Shown here: in pieces, positions 46,057-53,762 of the stretch
How positions within the stretch are numbered: position 1 is the stretch's first letter
Layout: each line of letters starts with the position of its first letter
From: Niabella aurantiaca DSM 17617
GTDB lineage: Bacteria > Bacteroidota > Bacteroidia > Chitinophagales > Chitinophagaceae
Reading direction: 5' to 3'
NCBI RefSeq assembly: GCF_000374125.1
Contig: NZ_KB893625.1
Location: forward strand, 186,001-250,000
Length of the DNA stretch: 64,000 nucleotides
The notes under the pieces: generated by a model
The model's database searches: none
The model's input: only the letters and a program-made list of their open reading frames with translations
Told to the model about the DNA's origin: nothing
Position numbers and translations under genes: made by a program

Positions 46057-48066
46057 ATGCGCAGGATCAGTTTGAATATCGTTTTTATTTTATTGTTTGC
46101 CGTGGCGGCGCGCGCACAGGCAGATACCATACTGGACCGGTACAGCAGGTATTTGTTCCAAACCAGTGTATTGGCTGTAACGCATACAGGCAGCTGGATA
46201 CGTACCCTGCAACCGGATGGGCGCTGGCCGGATATTGATTATAACGACAAGGAACCGGCCGCATGGAAAGTACCGGACCACCTCAAACGGATTCGTGATA
46301 TGGCTTTGTGCTGGGGGGCTCCGGGATCACCGGACCGGAATAGTACCCGGCTGTTAAATGCAATGGAAAAAGCACTCGACCACTGGCTGTTGAGGCGGTA
46401 CCAGAGTACGAACTGGTGGCACAATGAAATCGGCATTCCCCGCTATATGCGGGACATCATCATCCTGCTCCGCAACCAATTGAATCCGCAACGTATGAAA
46501 GCCGCGCTGGAAGTGCTGAACCAGCTGCGGGTGCACGAAGATTATCTTGCCGGTAACCTGGTTTGGTGTGCCGACCTGGGTCTGCATTACGGCGCGCTTA
46601 CCGGTGATGAAAAGCTGGTGCAACGATGTCGTGCACTGATCGTAAAGGAGATCAAAACCGGAACAGGAGAGGGCATTCAGCCGGATTACAGCTTTCAGCA
46701 GCACGGCCACCGGCTGCAGATGTACCAGTATGGAAAAGCATTTTTGTTGGAGAGCCTGCGGGTGGCCTGGCAGTTAAAGGGCACCCCACTTGCATTTCCG
46801 GAAGATAAAGTAGCATTGCTTACCGGTATGATGCTGAACGGGTGGCAATGGATGGCCCGCGGTATTTATACCGTGCCGGGAACCATGGACCGGTCGGCCT
46901 CCCGTAAAGGTGAACTGGAAAGCGCAGATGTGCGGTCGTTGATCCCGTTTATGAAAGAGCTGCAACCTTCCAGGTCTGCGGACTGGGACCGGCTAAGTGC
47001 CGTTCAGAATGGGAAAGCGGGCTTGCAGGGCTTCCGCTATTATCCCTATTCAGATTTTGCTGCCTATCACCGGAAAGGGTTTAGCTTTTTTATAAAAACC
47101 ATTTCGACCCGTACGCTGGCTACGGAATCCATCAATCATGAAAACTTAAAAGGCCGCCTTCTCAATAGCGGTGATGCCTACCTGATCAGGGATGGAAAGG
47201 AGTATACGGATCTGATGCCGGTCTGGGACTGGTCGCACCTGCCCGGGGTCACTGCTTTTAAAGGTGCTTACCAGGCAAACCGCCAGGCTTTTGCCGGCAG
47301 CGCGGGCGATTCCTTTTGCGGCGTTACAGCCATGCACATCATCATTGCCGACACAACAGGAAAACAATCACTGGAGGCGCGTAAGTTCTGGGCCTGTTAT
47401 GGAGATAAGGTAATATGCCTGGCAGGCGATTTAAAAACAAATCAGGTTTCCGGTCCGGTTTACACGGCATTGGATCAGTGCCGCCTGCGGGGTCCGGTAA
47501 CGGTCAACAGTCCAAAGCAGGTACTGCGGAGCGGAACAACACGGCTGGATGAGGTACGCTGGATCCATCATGCAGGATTTGCCTATATCCCGCTGCAGCC
47601 GGCGGCTATGGAAGTACACGCGGAGCAAAGGTCCGGCACCTGGTATGCGATCAACAATGCGGAATCAAAAGATACCGTGCGTGCTGCTGCTTTTATGCCG
47701 GTGCTCTTGCAACAACAAGGCCAGGCCTTTGGCTATGTATTAAGCGCTGCGAGGACGGCTGCGGAAGCGGCAAGGCTGGCCTCAAAACCGGATTGGAAAG
47801 TGTTGCAGAATGATAAAGGTGTACAAGCCGTTCGTTTTTCAGACGGCGTGGTCATGGCGGCATTTTATACCGGAGGTAAACTGATGCTGGATCAGCGGCG
47901 CTACCTGCAAACGGATCAGCCTTGCATGATGGTTGTTAAAAAAGGGAAACTATATATCAGCGATCCGTTGCACAAAGGTGTAACGGTAACAGTAGCGATC
48001 AATGATAAAACGCAACGGCTGCAGTTGCCGGAGGATGGTACTACGGTTGCTGTCGCTTATGAATAG
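46057..48066 (+). CDS. Polysaccharide lyase family 8-type lyase (compact)
   Basis: This 669-aa exported protein (signal ending ARA) has the PL8 fold: an N-terminal alpha/alpha toroid followed by beta-sandwich domains. PL8 lyases cleave hyaluronate, chondroitin or xanthan next to a uronic acid by beta-elimination. Catalytic residues can be placed by spacing: Asn167 in LAGNLVW, His216 in SFQQHGHR and Tyr225 in MYQYG, with His-Tyr 9 residues apart and Asn-His 49 apart, close to the family's 50. Other markers are STNWWHNEIGIP, DRSASRKGELESADVR and ATESINHENLKGRLL. It is shorter than most members (roughly 700-1000 aa), which suggests a reduced C-terminal domain. It is the only lyase seen here and explains the two GH88 genes around it. 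Confidence 0.85.
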   Translation: MRRISLNIVFILLFAVAARAQADTILDRYSRYLFQTSVLAVTHTGSWIRTLQPDGRWPDIDYNDKEPAAWKVPDHLKRIRDMALCWGAPGSPDRNSTRLLNAMEKALDHWLLRRYQSTNWWHNEIGIPRYMRDIIILLRNQLNPQRMKAALEVLNQLRVHEDYLAGNLVWCADLGLHYGALTGDEKLVQRCRALIVKEIKTGTGEGIQPDYSFQQHGHRLQMYQYGKAFLLESLRVAWQLKGTPLAFPEDKVALLTGMMLNGWQWMARGIYTVPGTMDRSASRKGELESADVRSLIPFMKELQPSRSADWDRLSAVQNGKAGLQGFRYYPYSDFAAYHRKGFSFFIKTISTRTLATESINHENLKGRLLNSGDAYLIRDGKEYTDLMPVWDWSHLPGVTAFKGAYQANRQAFAGSAGDSFCGVTAMHIIIADTTGKQSLEARKFWACYGDKVICLAGDLKTNQVSGPVYTALDQCRLRGPVTVNSPKQVLRSGTTRLDEVRWIHHAGFAYIPLQPAAMEVHAEQRSGTWYAINNAESKDTVRAAAFMPVLLQQQGQAFGYVLSAARTAAEAARLASKPDWKVLQNDKGVQAVRFSDGVVMAAFYTGGKLMLDQRRYLQTDQPCMMVVKKGKLYISDPLHKGVTVTVAINDKTQRLQLPEDGTTVAVAYE

Positions 48067-48082
48067 ATTTAAAAACAGAAAG

Positions 48083-48793
48083 ATGAAAAACAGGATGACC
48101 CGTTTATTACTATTTGTTCTGGCATTGCACTGGGCAATGGCCGGTATGGCGCAGGCAGATCCGCAAACCTACCTGGAGGAGCTGAAGACCGAATTGAAAA
48201 AGAAATGGCCCGCGAACCGGACCATTAACCTGGTATTTCACGGGCATTCTGTGCCCAGCGGCTATTTTCAAACACCTGCGGTACATACGCTGGAAGCCTA
48301 CCCGCACCAGGTATTGCAGCAATTGAAGGAGCTGTATCCCAATGCCGTTATCAATGTGATCACCACATCGATCGGTGGCGAAAATTCCGTGCAGGGGCAA
48401 AAGCGGTTTGAGAAGGATGTGCTGCCGCACCACCCGGATGTATTGTTTATCGATTATGCCCTCAACGACCGGGCCATTGGCCTGGAAGCATCCCGGATTG
48501 CCATGGAGAAGATGATCCGGAAGGCATTGAAGAAGCATATAAAGATCATCCTGATGACGCCTTCTCCGGATCTTACGGTGGATATTCTTAAGCAGGATAA
48601 TATCCTGAGCCAATTCAGTCAGCAGCTGATACAATTGGCTGCAAAATATAAGATCGGTCTTGCAGACAGCTATGCTGCTTTTTATGATGAGGCCCGGAGT
48701 GGAAAACAGCTACGCGATTATATGGCGCAAAGCAATCATCCCAATGGAAAGGGACACCGGCTGATCGCAGACCGGATTATGCAATGGTTTTAA
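48083..48793 (+). CDS. SGNH/GDSL-type hydrolase with altered block V
   Basis: From ATG 48083 (17 nt after the lyase stop) this is a 236-aa exported protein (signal LLLFVLALHWAMAGMAQA). SGNH blocks: block I VFHGHSVPSG with the presumed nucleophile Ser, block II Gly in TTSIGGENS, block III DYALNDRAIG with Asn. Block V reads AQSNHPNGKGH: the His is present but the position three residues before it, normally the catalytic Asp, is Gln. The enzyme may still work as a Ser-His dyad or use another acid. Members deacetylate sugars, which fits removal of acyl groups from the lyase substrate. It lies between the PL8 and the second GH88. In-frame starts further upstream overlap the lyase gene and lack a signal. 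Confidence 0.75.
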   Translation: MKNRMTRLLLFVLALHWAMAGMAQADPQTYLEELKTELKKKWPANRTINLVFHGHSVPSGYFQTPAVHTLEAYPHQVLQQLKELYPNAVINVITTSIGGENSVQGQKRFEKDVLPHHPDVLFIDYALNDRAIGLEASRIAMEKMIRKALKKHIKIILMTPSPDLTVDILKQDNILSQFSQQLIQLAAKYKIGLADSYAAFYDEARSGKQLRDYMAQSNHPNGKGHRLIADRIMQWF

Positions 48794-48865
48794 AATGGTA
48801 AGAAATCAAATGTCGGGCCGAGGTTTGTGTCCTCATGGTCGCCTGAGGGGGCTAAATGAAATAAT

Positions 48866-50077
48866 ATGAATAAAATAAGGTTGCGCCGGGTTTGTTGGTT
48901 GCTTGCCTGTTGTTTTTTGTTGAACACATTAAACGCACAGCATCTAAAGACCCGGAAAAAACTACGACGGGAGGTAGTGCGGTGTATGAATGAATCGGCT
49001 CAGCAATACAAGGTAATGCTGCAACGGCTGGATGCCGCCCGTTTTCCCGTAACCTGGTATGCTAAAGATGATAAACTGGTCACCAGCGGTTCCGAGCCCT
49101 GGGTGGGCGGCTTTTACCCCGGTGCATTGTTGTATCTTTTTGAGTACACGAAGGACAGCGCTTTATACAAGGAAGCTTTGCAAAAAATGAATGTGCTGGA
49201 AAAGGAGCAATACAATAAAACAACACACGACCTGGGCTTTATGATGTACTGTTCTTTCGGTAATGCGGAAAGGCTGGCGCCAAAGCCGGAGTATAAAGAT
49301 ATCCTGATCAACAGCGCACGGTCTCTGGCAAGCCGGTTTAGTGAAAAAGTAGGCTGCATCCGTTCCTGGGATTCGGATACCGGCCGGTTTATGGTGATCA
49401 TTGATAACATGATGAACCTGGAACTGTTGTTTGAAGCTACAAAGATGACGGGCGATTCTTCTTTTTACCGAATTGCAGTGACCCATGCCAGTACCACCAT
49501 GCAACATCATTACCGTCCGGATTACAGTTCGCATCACCTGGTGATCTACAACCCAAAGGACGGCAGCGTATTAAAAAAGCAAACGGTTCAGGGTGCTGCC
49601 GACAGCTCTGCATGGGCGCGGGGACAGGCCTGGGGTTTGTATGGCTATACCATGACCTATCGCGAAACCCGTGACCCGAAATATCTGGAACAGGCCCGGC
49701 ACATTGCGCGGTTCCTGTTAACGCATCCACGTTTGCCGGCGGACAAGATACCTTACTGGGATTTTGATGCACCCGGGATCCCCAATGCACCAAGGGATGT
49801 TTCTGCAGGTGCGGTGATCTGCTCGGCCCTGCTGGAGCTGGCTACCTATACATCCGGAAAAGAGCGCAAAAGCTATATGACGGCGGCAGAAAAAATGTTG
49901 CAAAGTCTGTGCTCCCCGGCCTACCGTGCCGCTATCGGTGAAAATGGTGGTTTTCTTTTGAAACATGGTGTGGGTAACTATCCGAAAAATGCGGATATCG
50001 ACGTGCCGCTGATTTATGCCGATTATTATTATGCAGAGGCATTGCAACGGTATTGGAAGCTGGGAGGAGGAAGATGA
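48866..50077 (+). CDS. GH88-type unsaturated glucuronyl hydrolase, paralogue 2
   Basis: This 403-aa exported GH88 protein (signal VCWLLACCFLLNTLNAQ) matches the first paralogue along its full length: WVGGFYPGALLYLFE, THDLGFMMYCSFG with Asp122, VIIDNMMNLELLFEA with Asp180, DSSAWARGQAWGLYGYTMTYRET, IPYWDFDAPGIPNAPRDVSAGA and DVPLIYADYYYAEALQRYWK. All expected catalytic residues are kept. It lacks the extra HFDP-type loop of paralogue 1 (the NVGQAGFDPPWNFDP insert at its DF-N segment), so the two may accept different acceptor sugars. It follows the SGNH gene and ends the PL8-SGNH-GH88 group; a 569-nt gap with its own promoter follows. Confidence 0.93.
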   Translation: MNKIRLRRVCWLLACCFLLNTLNAQHLKTRKKLRREVVRCMNESAQQYKVMLQRLDAARFPVTWYAKDDKLVTSGSEPWVGGFYPGALLYLFEYTKDSALYKEALQKMNVLEKEQYNKTTHDLGFMMYCSFGNAERLAPKPEYKDILINSARSLASRFSEKVGCIRSWDSDTGRFMVIIDNMMNLELLFEATKMTGDSSFYRIAVTHASTTMQHHYRPDYSSHHLVIYNPKDGSVLKKQTVQGAADSSAWARGQAWGLYGYTMTYRETRDPKYLEQARHIARFLLTHPRLPADKIPYWDFDAPGIPNAPRDVSAGAVICSALLELATYTSGKERKSYMTAAEKMLQSLCSPAYRAAIGENGGFLLKHGVGNYPKNADIDVPLIYADYYYAEALQRYWKLGGGR

Positions 50078-50122
50078 TATTGGTCGTGCCTACGGCACTC
50101 TGGTCTCTTAGCATGTTTTAGT

Positions 50123-50301
50123 CTCCGGAATAAATTCCGGAGTCATATAACAGCAGGCCGATGGCCTTTGGTGGTGTGTTGGAGAAATGTTCACGACGGT
50201 GTGTAAATACAGTGAAGAGGCATCACCTCGTTTTAGTTTTTTAACAACGAACTTTAGTTCGTTGTTAACGGGCTGTAGTACAGACCGAGAGCCATAGGCT
50301 C
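50123..50301. repeat. Cluster of short palindromes after GH88 paralogue 2
   Basis: Within 180 bp there are at least five inverted repeats: CTCCGGAAT-AA-ATTCCGGAG (50123-50142), AGGCC-GAT-GGCCT (50155-50167), GAGG-CATCA-CCTC (50217-50229), TTAACAACGAACT-TT-AGTTCGTTGTTAA (50241-50268) and GAGCC-ATA-GGCTC (50289-50301). The fourth has perfect 13-bp arms and a 2-nt centre. The density and the A-C-T-n-n-A-G-T centre resemble REP-like palindromic elements that some bacteria mobilise with RAYT (Y1) transposases. No such transposase is in the window. Confidence 0.6.
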
Positions 50302-50433
50302 GGATCATGAGTTTAATGCAAACTCACTGTTCTACCAGTCGATGTGATCCTCAAAACAAATAATGACCTGGGCTTATGGTACCTAATAGCAAATAGGTAA
50401 GGGTCAGAAACTTAAGCCAGTGCGGAGAACAAA

Positions 50434-50627
50434 CCGCCCTGTATCGAGGTGTCGACGCGTGCGACGCAAGACTGCCGCCATGAGCACTGCAGCCGGGACA
50501 ATAAAAAGCCCGCCGCTGCCAACGCTCTTTAACATCAAAAGATCTATCTTTTTCCGAAGATTAGCCATTGAAAGTGCCACAGAACGGTGCTATGTTTGAA
50601 CACTAAATGCGAAGGATGCTTGCCGGA
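50434..50627 (+). repeat. Duplicated leader, copy 1 (before GH2 paralogue 2)
   Basis: This 194-bp noncoding block is repeated at 53516-53719. Aligned by hand, the left 74 nt differ at about 9 positions and the later 45-nt block (CATCA...TGC) at about 4, separated by a variable stretch. The block after that includes the shared promoter -7 box and ends at GATGCTTGCCGGA (copy 2: TATGCTTGCCGGA). It lies directly after the palindrome cluster and ends 19 nt before the GH2 ATG. Confidence 0.8.
50568..50598 (+). promoter_or_regulatory. Promoter for GH2 paralogue 2
   Basis: TTG at 50568-50570 and TATGTTTG at 50591-50598, 20 nt apart, form a full Bacteroidota promoter match. The same two boxes with the same spacing occur in the second leader copy, which supports selection on them. 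The predicted start lies about 40 nt before the GH2 ATG at 50647. Confidence 0.7.
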
Positions 50628-50646
50628 CAGGAAGCCTGTATTTATA

Positions 50647-53469
50647 ATGATTGATATTTTAAAAACACGTATAGCCGGAACCCTGTTGTGGATATTGCTA
50701 AGTATTTATGGCAATGCGCAGTCATCTGTGCGGGAGCGTATTGCCCTGCGGGGTAGCTGGGGTTTTCGTATGGATCCGCAAAACGCGGGAATGGCACAAC
50801 GTTGGATGAATAGTCTGTTTGCAGAAACAGTGACCCTGCCCGGTTCCATGGCGCAGTGGCATAAGGGCGTCCGGAATACCCAACCCACCACACAACATTT
50901 AAATGCCCCCTGGTCCTATACAGGTAAGGCCTGGTACCAGAAATGCATCCACATACCGGTATCCTGGAACGGAAGAACAATAACGCTGAACCTGGAGCGT
51001 ACAAAAGCTACATCCGTCTGGCTGGACGGAGTACTGGTGGGCAAAAGCCGGCTGCTATCTGCCATGCAGGTGATTGAGCTTGGCCACCCGGAACCGGGAT
51101 TGCATACGCTAACGATCTGTGTAGACAATACGCCTTCACTCTTTGCTGTGGGCGGCTCACATGCCCTGAGCGCGCACACACAAACCAACTGGAACGGTAT
51201 CATCGGCAATATCTTCATGGAAAGCCGGAACAGTTTTCAATTAGCGCGGGTGCGGGTAAAACCGAATGCAGATCAACGGCTGTTCCGGTTCAGCATCCAG
51301 TTAAGAGACGAACAAAAAAATCATAAGCCAGCCCGTATCAAAATAGAAGCATCCGCATGGAATACGCCGAAACCGCATCGGGCAAAACCGCAGTGGTATA
51401 ATCTCGCTGAACAAACAACAGATCGTATGGTGATACTGGATTATCCGTTAGGTCCGGATGCCCTGTTCTGGGATGAATACCGGCCGGCACTCTACCGCAT
51501 TACGGTAACACTGTATGATAAGAATAGCATTGCAGACCGGAAGACGTTAAATGCAGGGCTTCGAACGTTCCGTCCGCAAGGCACACAATTCAGCATCAAT
51601 AACCGGATCACGTTTTTGCGTGGAAAAAATGAAAGCTGTGTGTTTCCTTTAACAGGATTTCCGCCCACTGCTACAGCAGAGTGGCAACGCCTGTACCGGA
51701 TCGCAAAACAATACGGCATCAATCACTACCGTTTTCATTCCTACACGCCGCCGGAGGCGGCCTTTGAGGCCGCAGATATTGAGGGCATCTATATACAGGC
51801 AGAGTTACCCAACTGGTCCAATTTCAACAGTAAGGATAGTTTTCAGAACCGCTTTCAATATGAAGAAGGCCGGGCCATACTGGATGCTTATGGAAATCAT
51901 CCATCGTTTGTGATGTTATCGCTGGGCAATGAACTGGCAGGGGATGAAACAGTGCCGGATAAAATGATAAAAGAATTACGGGCTTACGATGATAACCGCC
52001 GGCTGTATACGATTGGCACAAATGCATTTTATAACGACCCGCATCCGGGGCCGGGGGATGATTTTTGGGTAACGATGCGGACAGGTAAGGAAACCCCTGA
52101 TGGCCGGTTTGATGTGCGGGGCGGTTTTGCCACAACGGAAGACGCCGGTAATGGAATTTTAAACACCATGCGCCCCAATACACGGCGCAATTACAATGAA
52201 GCCATTAAACCGTATCACCTGCCGGTGGTAGGACATGAGATCGGACAGTACCAGCTCTATCCGGATTATACAGAGCTCCCGCAATACACCGGAGTGCTTC
52301 AGCCAGCAAATCTCCGGATCTTCAGGGAGCGTTTGCAAAAGGCGGGCATGGGCGACCAGGCTGCTGATTTCTTTAAAGCATCGGGTATGCTGGCCGTACA
52401 ATTGTACCGCCGGGAAATTGAGATGGCGCTGGGAACACCCGGTTTTGGGGGCTTTCAACTATTGGACCTGCAGGATTTTCCCGGTCAGGGCACCGCGCTG
52501 GTGGGTCTGCTGAATGCTTTTATGCGTAGCAAAGGGCTCATTACCCCGGAAGCGTTCCGGCAGTTTTGTAACGATCGAACGCTACAGGTGCTGATGGATA
52601 AATATACCTGGACCAACGAAGAGCAGTTCACAGCAGATATCCGGTTAGTGAATTACCGTCCGGAAAACCTTTCAGGGAAAATCGTCAGCTGGAACCTGAC
52701 CGGACCGAAAGGCCAGGTGTTGGGAAGCGGGAAACTGCGGATCAAAATGGATGCAAGTGGGATCATCCCGGTCGGGAACATCCGTCTTTCACTGGGGGAT
52801 ATTACAACAGCCAAAAAGCTGATTTTGGAGGCGGAACTCGAAGGTACGGCTTACCGCACCAGTTATCCCGTTTGGGTATACCCAGCCAAACAGGAGCTGA
52901 CCGTTCCTGCCGGGCTAATGGTTTCAAAAAAGCTGGATGACCAAATGTTAAGCGCATTACAGGCAGGGGCCAAAGTGTTGCTGTTGCCGGATCATGACAG
53001 GATAGAAGGAAAATCAGTGGGTGGTCAGTTCATTACTGAATTCTGGAACTGGAAAGTATTTAAAGAAGCCGCCGAAAAACAGCAACGGCCGCAATCGGCC
53101 GGTACGCTGGGGATACTTACCCGGCCGGAATTGCCGCTGTTTGACCATTTTCCCACGGAATATTATGCCAGCTGGCAATGGTGGAGCATTATCAAAAATG
53201 CGCGCCCGCTGATACTGGATGCCCTTCCGGCAGGCTATAAGCCGCTGGTACAGGTGATCGATAATATCGACCGCAACCATAAGCTGGGACTGATCTTTGA
53301 ATGCAGTGTGGGAAGGGGGAAGCTGCTGGTATGCATGGCACCATTGGATCAGCTGAAGGATGATCCCGCTGCAAGACAGTTGTATTACAGCATGCTGCAG
53401 TATATGGCATCTGATCGCTTCCACCCGGTAACGGTATTAAATACCCGGCAATTAAAAGAGATTTTGTAA
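50647..53469 (+). CDS. GH2-family glycoside hydrolase, paralogue 2
   Basis: This 940-aa enzyme starts at ATG 50647 with a signal peptide (GTLLWILLSIYGNAQ); the in-frame GTG at 50587 is rejected because a promoter -7 box lies inside that extension. Domains follow paralogue 1: jelly roll (LRGSWGFRMDPQN...TNWNGIIGNIFME), Ig-like, TIM barrel with acid/base Glu429 in LGNELAG and nucleophile Glu531 in GHEIGQYQLYPD, the FQLLDLQDFPGQGTALVGLLNAF motif, and the shared C-terminal HFPTEYYASWQWWSI domain. It resembles paralogue 3 more than paralogue 1 in organisation: both have the duplicated leader and promoter. It is probably a periplasmic exo-enzyme. The sugar specificity is unknown. Confidence 0.9.
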   Translation: MIDILKTRIAGTLLWILLSIYGNAQSSVRERIALRGSWGFRMDPQNAGMAQRWMNSLFAETVTLPGSMAQWHKGVRNTQPTTQHLNAPWSYTGKAWYQKCIHIPVSWNGRTITLNLERTKATSVWLDGVLVGKSRLLSAMQVIELGHPEPGLHTLTICVDNTPSLFAVGGSHALSAHTQTNWNGIIGNIFMESRNSFQLARVRVKPNADQRLFRFSIQLRDEQKNHKPARIKIEASAWNTPKPHRAKPQWYNLAEQTTDRMVILDYPLGPDALFWDEYRPALYRITVTLYDKNSIADRKTLNAGLRTFRPQGTQFSINNRITFLRGKNESCVFPLTGFPPTATAEWQRLYRIAKQYGINHYRFHSYTPPEAAFEAADIEGIYIQAELPNWSNFNSKDSFQNRFQYEEGRAILDAYGNHPSFVMLSLGNELAGDETVPDKMIKELRAYDDNRRLYTIGTNAFYNDPHPGPGDDFWVTMRTGKETPDGRFDVRGGFATTEDAGNGILNTMRPNTRRNYNEAIKPYHLPVVGHEIGQYQLYPDYTELPQYTGVLQPANLRIFRERLQKAGMGDQAADFFKASGMLAVQLYRREIEMALGTPGFGGFQLLDLQDFPGQGTALVGLLNAFMRSKGLITPEAFRQFCNDRTLQVLMDKYTWTNEEQFTADIRLVNYRPENLSGKIVSWNLTGPKGQVLGSGKLRIKMDASGIIPVGNIRLSLGDITTAKKLILEAELEGTAYRTSYPVWVYPAKQELTVPAGLMVSKKLDDQMLSALQAGAKVLLLPDHDRIEGKSVGGQFITEFWNWKVFKEAAEKQQRPQSAGTLGILTRPELPLFDHFPTEYYASWQWWSIIKNARPLILDALPAGYKPLVQVIDNIDRNHKLGLIFECSVGRGKLLVCMAPLDQLKDDPAARQLYYSMLQYMASDRFHPVTVLNTRQLKEIL

Positions 53470-53515
53470 TGAATGGATACTCCCAGTCCCACCAGTCGCC
53501 CTGTCCCGCAACCAG

Positions 53516-53719
53516 CCGCCCTGTATTGAGGTGCCAAAGAGTGCGACGCAAGACCGCCGCCATAAGCATTGCAGCCGGGGCAATAAAAAAACGCAGGTAG
53601 CTCAACCAGCCCGACCGCACTCAGCATCAGAAAATCTATCTTTTTCCGAAGATTAGCTATTGAAAATGCAGCAGGTCAGTGCTATGTTTGATCATAAATT
53701 TGCGGGTATGCTTGCCGGA
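53516..53719 (+). repeat. Duplicated leader, copy 2 (before GH2 paralogue 3)
   Basis: This is the second copy of the leader at 50434-50627. It fills most of the 293-bp gap between the two GH2 genes, which otherwise holds nothing recognisable, and ends 43 nt before the next GH2 ATG. The middle stretch differs in length and sequence from copy 1; the two outer blocks are nearly the same. Confidence 0.8.
53660..53690 (+). promoter_or_regulatory. Promoter for GH2 paralogue 3
   Basis: TTG at 53660-53662 and TATGTTTG at 53683-53690 are 20 nt apart, exactly as in the first leader copy. The predicted start leaves a leader of roughly 65 nt before ATG 53763. Confidence 0.7.
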
Positions 53720-53762
53720 GTCGGCCCAGGGCCCCGTACAGTTAAAGAAACTTTGTAAAGCG

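Noticed and set aside
53679-53762. GTG-started N-terminal extension of GH2 paralogue 3 (and the same at 50587-50646 for paralogue 2)
   Set aside because: The TATGTTTG promoter box lies within it and the signal peptide starts at the later ATG; similarity of the two extensions follows from the duplicated leader.
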